Of a stretch of 64,000 nucleotides of DNA, positions 51,898 through 60,538 are shown in pieces. The notes beneath the pieces are model-generated. The model saw only the letters and a list, made by a program, of their open reading frames with translations. It had not been told where the DNA came from and ran no database searches. Every line of letters starts with the position of its first letter. Within the stretch, counting starts at the first letter, position 1. The translations under genes were made by a program, and so were the position numbers. The stretch spans positions 182,191 to 246,190 of the forward strand of contig NZ_JAKIKU010000008.1 of NCBI RefSeq assembly GCF_023283985.1. The letters are read 5' to 3'. The DNA is from Shewanella electrodiphila (GTDB taxonomy: Bacteria; Pseudomonadota; Gammaproteobacteria; Enterobacterales; Shewanellaceae).

Positions 51898-53640
51898 ATG
51901 CGTACTCTTATTTCACTGCTTGTTGCAAACGCGTTGATATTATCAGCGAGTGTTTATGCAAACGATGCTGATATTCAACGAGATAGTCTGAGTAAAACTG
52001 ATGCTCAAAAAATTGCAGACCTTAAACAACAGCTAGCCGACATTAATGATGAAATTGATGACATCAATGATCGAGTTGATAAAAATGAACGTCATACTGC
52101 ACTTGATAGAATAGAAATCACTGGCGACTTTAGAACCAAAGTCCATTCACTTCATTATCAGGATGTCACTTGGAATCCTGCCATTAATGTCGATTTTAAT
52201 GATTTTGGCGCTAAAGCGATGGGCGGCGAATTTGGTATGCCTGACGATGCAAGTTCACCACTAGCCCAAATGATGGCCGCTAACCCTAATCTAGCATCTG
52301 CATTTCAAAGCGGTCAGTTACAAGGGGTAATGCCTTATGTATTAGCCCCTAAAACTGCTCAAGATATTGATAATGACCTTTATTACACCACACGTTTAAG
52401 ACTCAACCTCAAAGCAAAAGTGTGGGATAACGTCAGCTTTGCAGGCCGCCTGAGTATGTTTAAAAACTGGGGCGATTCAACTGGCGTGCAAGTATTTGAT
52501 TCTTGGCGTTCATTTACCATGGATGGCACCAATAGTGGTAATCCAAGTGGCGACTGGTTACGAGTCGAACGCGCTTATTTTGACTGGAAAAATATTAACG
52601 GTTCACCACTTTACTTATCTATTGGACGACGTCCATCAACTTACGGCCCACCAACCCAATACCGTGAAAATGAAAAACGTGGCGGCACTCCTTCTGGCCA
52701 TTTAGTTAACTTTAACTTTGATGGCGCAACTATGGGTTATCACCTCAGTGATATTACTGGTGTCGAAGGCCAAGTTGTTCGCTTCTGTTACGGACAAGGC
52801 TTTGAATCACAGTGGGGTAACGGCGAAATGTTTGGTGATATCGTCACCAAAGATACTCACCTTGGCGGCTTTAATATCGACGCGATAAACGATGGTAAAA
52901 ACTTCCTTCAATTTACCTTATTTGGCGCTAAAGATGTCAATGATGGCTTTAAAGGCACCATGGCTTTTCCAACTCAGCTTGCAGGTATATTTGCACCAAC
53001 TATGTATCAAGACATGCAAAAGTTTGAAAACTTCAACTTTGTCACTCGCGTTCAGCCAAGTGATGTGATTGGCGATATGTTCTTAGGTGGTATTGGTTTT
53101 GCCCGCGAAGAAGATAACGACGTGAAATGGTTCTTATCAGGAGGCTGGACCCGAGCTGATGGTAATGGCAACGCAGGTATGTTTGGCGGCATGTTATCTG
53201 ATGCTGTTTTTGAAGCGCAGCTTAACGCTGATGCCAGTGAAATTATCATGTTGCCTTCAGCTGCTGAAGACAGTGGCGCTAAAGATGGTTACGGAATTTA
53301 TGTGGGTGTTCAAATCCCAGCGCCTTACGGAAAAGTCGGCCTCGAATATAACTATGGCTCTGAATACTGGACACCTTTCACCCAAGCTCAGGATGATCCG
53401 ATTGGCAGCAAACTCGCTACTAGAGGCCATGTCGCTGAAGCCTATTATATGTTTGATATTAATCCAAAAATGTTCATTAAACTCGCAGGACTTTATTACG
53501 ACTTTGAATACACAGGCAGTGGAACACCGGTTGGTAAACCACAAAAAGTCGATGATGTTGTCGCAGGTACAGCTTATTCAATGCTCCCTGTAGTTGATAC
53601 CGCTTATGACATCAATGCATCGCTTACTGTTAATTTCTAA
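51898..53640 (+). CDS. DUF3373 family outer-membrane protein
   Basis: A 580-residue protein with a signal peptide (LISLLVANALILSASVYA), a short coiled coil (about 38-65; LKQQLADINDEIDDINDRVD), then a beta-rich body to a C-terminal Phe (SLTVNF), typical of porin-like barrels. The segment ITGDFRTKVHSL follows the coiled coil. AAGGAG precedes the ATG. It lies between two cytochrome genes for tetrathionate reduction, so it may act as the outer-membrane pore for substrate or product. The family has no proven function. Confidence 0.82.
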   Translation: MRTLISLLVANALILSASVYANDADIQRDSLSKTDAQKIADLKQQLADINDEIDDINDRVDKNERHTALDRIEITGDFRTKVHSLHYQDVTWNPAINVDFNDFGAKAMGGEFGMPDDASSPLAQMMAANPNLASAFQSGQLQGVMPYVLAPKTAQDIDNDLYYTTRLRLNLKAKVWDNVSFAGRLSMFKNWGDSTGVQVFDSWRSFTMDGTNSGNPSGDWLRVERAYFDWKNINGSPLYLSIGRRPSTYGPPTQYRENEKRGGTPSGHLVNFNFDGATMGYHLSDITGVEGQVVRFCYGQGFESQWGNGEMFGDIVTKDTHLGGFNIDAINDGKNFLQFTLFGAKDVNDGFKGTMAFPTQLAGIFAPTMYQDMQKFENFNFVTRVQPSDVIGDMFLGGIGFAREEDNDVKWFLSGGWTRADGNGNAGMFGGMLSDAVFEAQLNADASEIIMLPSAAEDSGAKDGYGIYVGVQIPAPYGKVGLEYNYGSEYWTPFTQAQDDPIGSKLATRGHVAEAYYMFDINPKMFIKLAGLYYDFEYTGSGTPVGKPQKVDDVVAGTAYSMLPVVDTAYDINASLTVNF

Positions 53641-53652
53641 CCTTAATAACTT

Positions 53653-53672
53653 CCCTCGGTTTTTACCGAGGG
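53653..53672 (+). promoter_or_regulatory. Hairpin just before the otr ribosome site
   Basis: The stem CCCTCGG / CCGAGGG with a 6-base loop lies between the DUF3373 stop and the GGCAGGAG ribosome site. There is no T-run after it, so it is more likely an mRNA-stability or processing element than a terminator. Confidence 0.65.
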
Positions 53673-53685
53673 CAGGAGTCTTATT

Positions 53686-55092
53686 ATGAAAATACTCATC
53701 GCCAGCTTAATGACCGGTGGATTATGTTGCTTTAGTTTATTTGCCAACGCGGCGAATCCACACAAAGAGTTTATTGAAGGCCCTTTTACTCAAGGCAGTG
53801 AGGTCACTACTCAGTGTATTGAATGTCATGAAGATCACGCTAAAGATGTCATGAAATCATCTCATTGGACATGGGAGCTTGAACAAGAGTTACCTGAGCG
53901 CACCGTGACCCGCGGAAAGAAAAACGCTATTAACAATTTTTGTATCGCAGTATCAGGTAACGAGCCACGATGCACCAGCTGCCATGCTGGTTATGGTTGG
54001 AAGGACGACAGTTTTGACTTTACTGATATGACCAAAGTCGACTGTTTAATTTGTCATGACACTACAGGCACTTACGTAAAAGATCCCGCTGGAGCAGGAG
54101 AAGTTCTCGCTAAGGTAAATCTAGAACGAGTGGCACAAAATGTAGGGGCGCCAGTGCGAGATAATTGCGGCAGTTGCCATTTCTATGGTGGCGGTGGTGA
54201 TGGTGTAAAACACGGCGATTTAGACTCTTCAATGTCTTATCCAGACAAAGTCACTGACGTACATATGGACACCGACGGTAATGATTTCCAATGCCAAACC
54301 TGCCATACAACCGAGAGTCACCAGATAGCAGGCAATGCCATGGGCGTTTCACCTGGTGGCATGAGTGATATTGGCTGTGAAAACTGCCATGAAGCTGCAC
54401 CACATACCAATAAACGTCTTAATACCCACAGCAGCAGTATTGCCTGTCAAACCTGCCATATTCCTGAGTTTGCTAAAAATGAACCCACCAAAATGAGCTG
54501 GGATTGGTCAACCGCAGGACAAGACATTGAGCAAACTAAAGATCAATATGGCAAACATACTTACATGAAAAAGAAAGGCAGTTTTGTGTGGGCAAAAAAT
54601 GTGAAACCTCAATATGCTTGGTATAACGGCAAAGCCGATGCTTATATGGCTGGTGATAAGATGGATCCTAACGCCATCACCAAGCTGACTTATCCTTTAG
54701 GTGATATTAATGATGTAGCGGCAAAAATATATCCATTTAAGGTTCATACTGGTAAGCAAATTTACGACAGTAAACAAAACATCTTCATTACCGCTAAAGT
54801 CTTTGGTAAAGGTGGTTACTGGAAAACATTTGATTGGGATAAAGCCGCTAAACTGGGTATGGAAGCTAATCAAGCCATGCTAGATAAAGGCATTAAATAC
54901 AGTGGTGAATATGGCTTTGCAGAAACAGAAATGTGGTGGCGCATCAATCATATGGTGGCGCCAACCGAGCAAGCTTTAAACTGTAATGATTGCCACAATA
55001 AAGGCACAAGAATGGATTGGAAAGCACTTGGTTACCAAGGCGACCCAATGAAAAATAAAGCAATAAAAAAACATGCGACAACCCAAGAATAA
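53686..55092 (+). CDS. otr: Octahaem tetrathionate reductase
   Basis: A 468-residue exported multihaem cytochrome. Signal peptide MKILIASLMTGGLCCFSLFANA. Eight CxxCH motifs are at 44-48, 96-100, 120-124, 161-165, 203-207, 231-235, 254-258 and 433-437, matching the count and spacing of Shewanella Otr, which reduces tetrathionate and, in vitro, nitrite and hydroxylamine. The long gap before the last haem is also typical. It is the third gene of the cluster and is followed by a strong terminator. The enzyme acts in the periplasm as a respiratory reductase. Confidence 0.94.
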   Translation: MKILIASLMTGGLCCFSLFANAANPHKEFIEGPFTQGSEVTTQCIECHEDHAKDVMKSSHWTWELEQELPERTVTRGKKNAINNFCIAVSGNEPRCTSCHAGYGWKDDSFDFTDMTKVDCLICHDTTGTYVKDPAGAGEVLAKVNLERVAQNVGAPVRDNCGSCHFYGGGGDGVKHGDLDSSMSYPDKVTDVHMDTDGNDFQCQTCHTTESHQIAGNAMGVSPGGMSDIGCENCHEAAPHTNKRLNTHSSSIACQTCHIPEFAKNEPTKMSWDWSTAGQDIEQTKDQYGKHTYMKKKGSFVWAKNVKPQYAWYNGKADAYMAGDKMDPNAITKLTYPLGDINDVAAKIYPFKVHTGKQIYDSKQNIFITAKVFGKGGYWKTFDWDKAAKLGMEANQAMLDKGIKYSGEYGFAETEMWWRINHMVAPTEQALNCNDCHNKGTRMDWKALGYQGDPMKNKAIKKHATTQE

Positions 55093-55109
55093 TCAATAAT
55101 TTTACTTCA

Positions 55110-55146
55110 TAAAAACTGCCCTGTAGAAAACGGGCAGTTTTTTTAT
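55110..55146 (+). terminator. otr cluster terminator
   Basis: The stem AAACTGCCC / GGGCAGTTT is followed by seven T. Confidence 0.9.
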
Positions 55147-55438
55147 GCTCACTTTCAAAGCTGCACGATATTTTGAAAGATGAGTTAACGATTCAAGTAA
55201 TGGATGACCTTACCAATCAAAGTTCTTCTTTTTACTTTATTAAAAATAATTCTATCCCAACCAACCTGACTACCTTTCAATTGGAATACCAAGTCATCTG
55301 AACAGAAAATAAACTGTTGAAATTAAGAGCGTTCATCCTTAAGTTAACCATAGACATACTAAAATATAGTCTACGCTTTAATCTAAGCTTTTTATTATGT
55401 CATTGACTAGCCATGTTAACTAATAGGATGACTGTAGC
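55147..55438. other. Promoter region of the type I secretion operon
   Basis: A 292-bp AT-rich stretch between the otr terminator and the first ABC gene. An imperfect inverted repeat TAGAC...GTCTA surrounds a TAAAAT sequence at about 55352-55374 that could be a -10 element. No gene is seen. Confidence 0.45.
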
Positions 55439-57112
55439 ATGCGAGAGAACTTTCGATTATTTTCAAGAAATAAAGCATTTCCAGAGTTACTGTTGTCTTC
55501 GACTTTTATCAATTTATTGTCGTTAGCGCTTCCTTTCACCATGCTACAGATTTACGACCGAATTTTGCCAAATCAAGGTTATGGCACCGCCACTATCTTA
55601 GTGTCTGGGGTTGCTATCGCCATATTGCTTGAACTGGTTTTAAGGTATGGCCGAAGTTGGCTGTTAGCCGCTTCTGCTGCAAATTTTGAATTAGAAACCA
55701 CCACGGATGTGGTCAGCAAGTTAATGAAAGCTGACTACAATCATGTTGAGGCCATGGGTACAGGCCGAATAGCAAATGGGCTTGCTAGTATCGCCAGTAT
55801 GCGAGAACTCTATTCAGGCCAAGCCATTGTCGCATTGATGGATTTTCCTTTTGTACTGATTTTTTTAGCATTAGTTGCCTATATTGGCGGTCCGTTAGTC
55901 TTCATACCGATTGCTGTCTGGCTTGTTGTTGGTGCACTGGTTTTCTATATTGGAAAAAAGTTAGCAACTGCGACTCACGCGTTAGCTTTATCTGATGCAG
56001 AACGAACTAGAATGTTGATTTTAGTCCTTTCAGGCTTAACGACTGCTAAAGCACTATCTTTAGAAGATCGTTTATCTGGCATTTATAACAACATCAATCA
56101 CCAACGGCTTGAGAGTCAACAGCAAGTCGATTGGCTTTCGGCCAAGCTTCAAGAAGTCATTCAAGGTGCTGCACAAGGGACGACGCTGATATTAGTGATG
56201 TTAGGTTGTCTTGAAGTGCTCAACGGCTCACTGACAACTGGTGGATTAGCCGCCTGCTCTATATTAGCGGGTCGAGCGGTTGCGCCTTTAAGTGCGATTA
56301 TTAGCTTACGGTCACGCTTGGTGAGTGCACAAACGGCAATGTCCCATGTTAATGACTTAACCCAACTTCCGGAGGAGTCTTTTCAAGGAACTAAAACCTA
56401 CCAACAAAAATTGCCTTTAGGTCCTATCCACTTCGACAATATCAGCAGTAAAAACCTTGGCACAGCTATCACTCATTTCAGCCATCACATTCAAGCGAAT
56501 AGTTTGGTCACGTTGCAATCAAATCCATTAAGTCATGCAAGCCATCTGTTAAGTATTATCGCAGGGTTTCAACAAGTATCAGCTGGTCAAGTGACGATTG
56601 ATAATATTGCCATCCACCAACATGATTCGAAAGAGTTCAGACAGTCAATCACTTATGTAGCACCTTGGCCAACATTGTTTGCTGGCAGTTTAATAGAAAA
56701 CATGACGATGTTTCGAGCCGAATTTGAACCTCAAGCTATGGCTATTGCAGACAGTTTAGGGCTCACAAGTAAAATAGCTGAACTACCCAATGGTTATCAA
56801 ACAATGGTCGGTGATAGTGACAGCCAAATGTTGAATAAAGGCGCAATTAAGCTCATTGCGATTGTGCGAGCAATTGTGCAAAAACCTTCAATTTTATTAC
56901 TAGATGAACCAATGATATCGCTTGATGCTGATGCACAAGGCCGTTTACTCGCCTTACTGCAACAATTAAAACAGCAAATGACAATAGTTGCTGCCTCTCA
57001 TTTTACCGAGCTTGCAAGTTTAAGTGATGAATGTATTGAAATAAATGGCGTAGCGCACCGCGAGATGGACAAATCTACGACAACGAAAGCGGCACAGGAG
57101 GTAAGCTCATGA
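55439..57112 (+). CDS. ABC half-transporter of a type I secretion system, degenerate ATPase
   Basis: A 557-residue ABC exporter half. The N-terminal membrane domain (about 15-305) has paired hydrophobic helices and LPFTMLQIYDRILPNQGYGT, which is typical of type I secretion ATPases. The C-terminal nucleotide-binding domain (about 325-545) is degenerate. The P-loop place reads SNPLSHASH (about 361-369) without the GxxGxGKST pattern, and the signature reads LNKGAI (465-470) in place of LSGGQ. Walker B LLLDE (486-490) and the H-loop H521 remain. Its stop overlaps the start of the next ABC gene by four bases, so they are translated together and probably form a heterodimer. Confidence 0.88.
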   Translation: MRENFRLFSRNKAFPELLLSSTFINLLSLALPFTMLQIYDRILPNQGYGTATILVSGVAIAILLELVLRYGRSWLLAASAANFELETTTDVVSKLMKADYNHVEAMGTGRIANGLASIASMRELYSGQAIVALMDFPFVLIFLALVAYIGGPLVFIPIAVWLVVGALVFYIGKKLATATHALALSDAERTRMLILVLSGLTTAKALSLEDRLSGIYNNINHQRLESQQQVDWLSAKLQEVIQGAAQGTTLILVMLGCLEVLNGSLTTGGLAACSILAGRAVAPLSAIISLRSRLVSAQTAMSHVNDLTQLPEESFQGTKTYQQKLPLGPIHFDNISSKNLGTAITHFSHHIQANSLVTLQSNPLSHASHLLSIIAGFQQVSAGQVTIDNIAIHQHDSKEFRQSITYVAPWPTLFAGSLIENMTMFRAEFEPQAMAIADSLGLTSKIAELPNGYQTMVGDSDSQMLNKGAIKLIAIVRAIVQKPSILLLDEPMISLDADAQGRLLALLQQLKQQMTIVAASHFTELASLSDECIEINGVAHREMDKSTTTKAAQEVSS

Positions 57113-59211
57113 GCACGACTGAATTGGAGCTAAAACCACTTGTAGTTGACTTGTTCCAGCAACTTGGACTGTATACACAAGCCAGTAATATTGCTAACGA
57201 TCATAATAACACTGATCTGAATACACTCGGGTTATCACGGTTATTGAAAAAGCATCAAATAGGCTTTTCAGTGACAAATAATACGGCAAAAAATCTGCAT
57301 TTATCGATACACCCTTTCCTTGTTATTCCCCAAAATGAACCAGGGTTTATTGTCAGAAGGCAGGGCCATGTTTTTGAAGCATTAACAGGAAACCAATGGC
57401 AATCAATAGACTTAACTCAACTCAATGATACGGCTTATATTTTCTTAATCGAGTCGTTACCAACCACCAGAAAAAATGTTAATGCGTTTGCCGCTCATAT
57501 GAGTAAAAGAACCAAATGGTACAGACCGGTTTTTTGGCTAAGTTTACTCTCAAGTATCACCGGACTTGCAGTGCCATTTTTTACCATGGCTGTATACGAT
57601 CGCGTAATAGGAGGCCAAAGCCCTGCTATTTTGCCTAGCATTGCATTGGGTGGTTTATTAGCAGTCGGAATATTGATTAGCACTCGACTTGCTCGCGCAC
57701 AAATCTTATCAACAACCAGTAATCGTTTTGCTAGAGATCTGTCTGAAATCACTTTTTATCGCTTATTACATATGCCTTTAATGGTGTTATCTAGGGTAGG
57801 AATTTCAAATCATATCGCTCGAATGCGCAATGCGGAAAAAGTTCGCATGTTATTATCTGGCCCTGGCGGTGGGGGGCTGGTTGATTTGCCTTTTACCCTC
57901 ATAGCCTTGTTCGCCATCATGTTTTTAAGCGGCTGGTTAGTCCTCGTGCCAATTGGTATGTTGATGCTTTATTACCTCGTGATGCAAGTACTCAATAAAT
58001 ATGTCCAAGCTGCTTCACCCACAATCAGCGGTGAATATCAAAATGCGATGAGTGAGTTATCAAAAAACTTACTTCAATTAAAAGCTGCTGGTGATACCGA
58101 AGCTTGGCAAACCAAGTTTATTCGTCAAAGCCGTGAAAACAGTCGCCAAAATTTTCTCTATGCAAAGCGTAATGGTCTTAACGCTGCTGTTGCACATTCC
58201 CTCAGTTTATTTACTGCACTCATTACTGTTTTTACCGGTATCTTTTTAGTCTTAGATCAAACGATATCGCCAGGAGCACTTATTGCTTGTGTGATGATGA
58301 TATGGCGAATTACAGGACCAGCTCAGTTAGCTTTCTCATCGAAACAAAAATTCACCATGATGGATATTGCGGTCAAACAATTTGATCGTTTCATGCAAGC
58401 TAGCACCGAACAATCAGAATTAAGGCTAGACACGCCAGATAATACCAAAGCGCCATCATTAGCTTTCCAACACCTTACATTACGCTACAAAGCTGAGGGA
58501 GAGGCTGCATTGTCTGGCGTGACATTTGATGTAGAACCTGGCGAATTAGTGGCAATTATCGGTCCAAATGCTTGTGGTAAATCGACACTTTTACTGAGCG
58601 CATTAGGCGTATTAGAAGCTCAAGCTGGCTTTGTCACATTGAATGGTAAAAACCTTAAGCAGTATGACACTGAAATCTTTCGTCATTGGGCTGCATATAG
58701 TCCATCTCAGCCGGATATTTTCCCCGGTACATTAGCTGAAAATATCAGAATAGCAAAACCCAAAGCCAGCGATAAAGAAATTATTGATGCACTGATAAAA
58801 GCGGGAGGTGAGAGCTTCTTTAACAGCATTAATAATGACCTTAGCGTCGACTTACTAGGTGAGAATAATGCCATGCTATCAGCAATAGAGGGCAGCTATA
58901 TCAACTTAGCACGCGCCATAATAAAGCAATCACCATTAATGTTATTAGATGAACCACTGCCCCACCGAAACCCACTTTCAAAAGCAACGTTGATAGAGAC
59001 ATTATTAAACCTTAAAGGTAAATCCACCGTACTGTTTACGAGTCACGATCAAGAGTTAATCCAACACGCTGACAAGGTCATTGTTCTAGATAAAGGTGCT
59101 GTGGTTTATGCAGGCCCAATACCAGACAAGGCTACTGAAACATCAAAAAAACCAGATACAACTGAATCCCCTTCGACCGTCGCCATGCAGGAGTCTCCAA
59201 CCAATGGATAA
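57109..59211 (+). CDS. Type I secretion ABC transporter with C39-like domain
   Basis: A 700-residue ABC exporter half. The N-terminus (about 1-120) resembles a C39-like domain without a catalytic Cys, as in RTX-type exporters, so it should bind substrate but not cut it. The membrane domain (about 135-420) follows with SLLSSITGLAVPFFTMAVYDRVIG. The ATPase domain (about 440-665) has an intact P-loop GPNACGKST (485-493) and Walker B LMLLDE, but the signature reads AIEGSY (about 592-597) instead of LSGGQ, and the D-loop reads PLPHRN. It is coupled to the preceding half-transporter and overlaps the adaptor gene by eight bases. Confidence 0.9.
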   Translation: MSTTELELKPLVVDLFQQLGLYTQASNIANDHNNTDLNTLGLSRLLKKHQIGFSVTNNTAKNLHLSIHPFLVIPQNEPGFIVRRQGHVFEALTGNQWQSIDLTQLNDTAYIFLIESLPTTRKNVNAFAAHMSKRTKWYRPVFWLSLLSSITGLAVPFFTMAVYDRVIGGQSPAILPSIALGGLLAVGILISTRLARAQILSTTSNRFARDLSEITFYRLLHMPLMVLSRVGISNHIARMRNAEKVRMLLSGPGGGGLVDLPFTLIALFAIMFLSGWLVLVPIGMLMLYYLVMQVLNKYVQAASPTISGEYQNAMSELSKNLLQLKAAGDTEAWQTKFIRQSRENSRQNFLYAKRNGLNAAVAHSLSLFTALITVFTGIFLVLDQTISPGALIACVMMIWRITGPAQLAFSSKQKFTMMDIAVKQFDRFMQASTEQSELRLDTPDNTKAPSLAFQHLTLRYKAEGEAALSGVTFDVEPGELVAIIGPNACGKSTLLLSALGVLEAQAGFVTLNGKNLKQYDTEIFRHWAAYSPSQPDIFPGTLAENIRIAKPKASDKEIIDALIKAGGESFFNSINNDLSVDLLGENNAMLSAIEGSYINLARAIIKQSPLMLLDEPLPHRNPLSKATLIETLLNLKGKSTVLFTSHDQELIQHADKVIVLDKGAVVYAGPIPDKATETSKKPDTTESPSTVAMQESPTNG

Positions 59212-60529
59212 TCGTCAACTAGCTAACCGAGTATGGCCAGAACACGAATTTGCTGAAGCAATAGAAGCGCCCGCAGAGCGTAAAATCATTCGTAATATTA
59301 TTTTAATTATTACAGGTTCAATATTAATCATGCTGATATGGTCAATTTTTACCAGCGTGGAAGAAATTTCTAAATCGAAAGGTCAAGTGGTGCCTCTCGG
59401 CCACCGCCAAGTTATTCAAAGTCGTTCAGGAGGAACGATTGCATCCGTTGTTGTTGAGGAAGGTGACGTTGTTAAAAAGGGAGATATTCTAGCGAGTTTT
59501 GTGTCTATCGATAGTCTATCCGCTGAAGAAGAACTCACCAGCAAACGGGCTAACCTCATTATGCGAATAGAACGCTACGATGCCTTTACCGAACAAAGAG
59601 AAGCTAACTTTAGCGAATTTGCAGTTGAGTACCCTCAACTCCTCAGGCTGCATAAATCATCATTGCAACGTATGAATGAAGAACGCTTTGCAATGGAGCA
59701 ACTGTCTGAATCTGATATTGATAAAACTCAAGCTGAACTTGAAGGTCTAAAAGCTGAGATACCTCCGTTAAGCGATCAGATACAAACCGCAGAACAAACC
59801 CTAAATATGATGTTATCTGTCACAGCAGAGCAAGCGGTATCTAAACTTCGCATTTTAGAGTCGCAACAGAAACTGGATTCTTATATCCGTGAACTGAAAT
59901 CGATGGAAAGCAAGCAGCAGGTTCTATCAAAAAACTTAGTTAATTTAGAACGACAACTTAAGCAAAAACAAGCCTCGTTATTTAAAGAGGTTGGTGAAAA
60001 GCGTACCGATACTCAAGCTGAATTGTTAGGTGTTATTGCTAGGCTTAAATCTTCTGATTCTTTGGTGTCTCAAAACACAGTAACAGCGCCTGTTGACGGA
60101 ATTATTCAATCCATCCCGACTAGTTCTACTGGCAGTGTAATTCAACCTGGTGGGACTGTCGCCGTCATTGTTCCAATGACTAAGACAGGCCTAATGGAAA
60201 TTAAACTCTCACCTCGTGACATTGGCTTTGTTCATGTTGGTCAAAATGCTCGAATAAAAATTGATGCCTTTGATTACAGCCGCTATGGCGCACTCGATGG
60301 CATTGTTAAGCGCATATCTCCTAGTACAGACTCCGACGAGAAAGGCGGCGTATTTTATAAAGTGCAACTATCAATTGATAAACCTTACTTCCTCGACAAC
60401 CCTGGACAATACGAACTGATCCCTGGCATGACAGGTGAAGCAGACATTGTTACAGGCGAAAAAAGTGTTTTCCAATACTTATGGAAACCGGTTTTTACCA
60501 ACATTAATGAAGCATTTGGCGAAAGGTAG
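59204..60529 (+). CDS. HlyD-family membrane fusion protein
   Basis: A 441-residue adaptor. One membrane segment near the N-terminus (NIILIITGSILIMLIWSIFT) is followed by the lipoyl half motif VIQSRSGGTIASVVVEEGD, a long coiled coil (about 125-300) and the second lipoyl half and beta-barrel (TVTAPVDGIIQSIPTSSTGS, ISPSTDSDEKGGVFYKVQ). It links the ABC exporter to a TolC-type channel. The ATG at 59204 is preceded by AGGAG and overlaps the ABC gene; an in-frame extension to 59096 is not supported. No TolC gene is in the window. Confidence 0.93.
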   Translation: MDNRQLANRVWPEHEFAEAIEAPAERKIIRNIILIITGSILIMLIWSIFTSVEEISKSKGQVVPLGHRQVIQSRSGGTIASVVVEEGDVVKKGDILASFVSIDSLSAEEELTSKRANLIMRIERYDAFTEQREANFSEFAVEYPQLLRLHKSSLQRMNEERFAMEQLSESDIDKTQAELEGLKAEIPPLSDQIQTAEQTLNMMLSVTAEQAVSKLRILESQQKLDSYIRELKSMESKQQVLSKNLVNLERQLKQKQASLFKEVGEKRTDTQAELLGVIARLKSSDSLVSQNTVTAPVDGIIQSIPTSSTGSVIQPGGTVAVIVPMTKTGLMEIKLSPRDIGFVHVGQNARIKIDAFDYSRYGALDGIVKRISPSTDSDEKGGVFYKVQLSIDKPYFLDNPGQYELIPGMTGEADIVTGEKSVFQYLWKPVFTNINEAFGER

Positions 60530-60538
60530 GAGTCCAAC

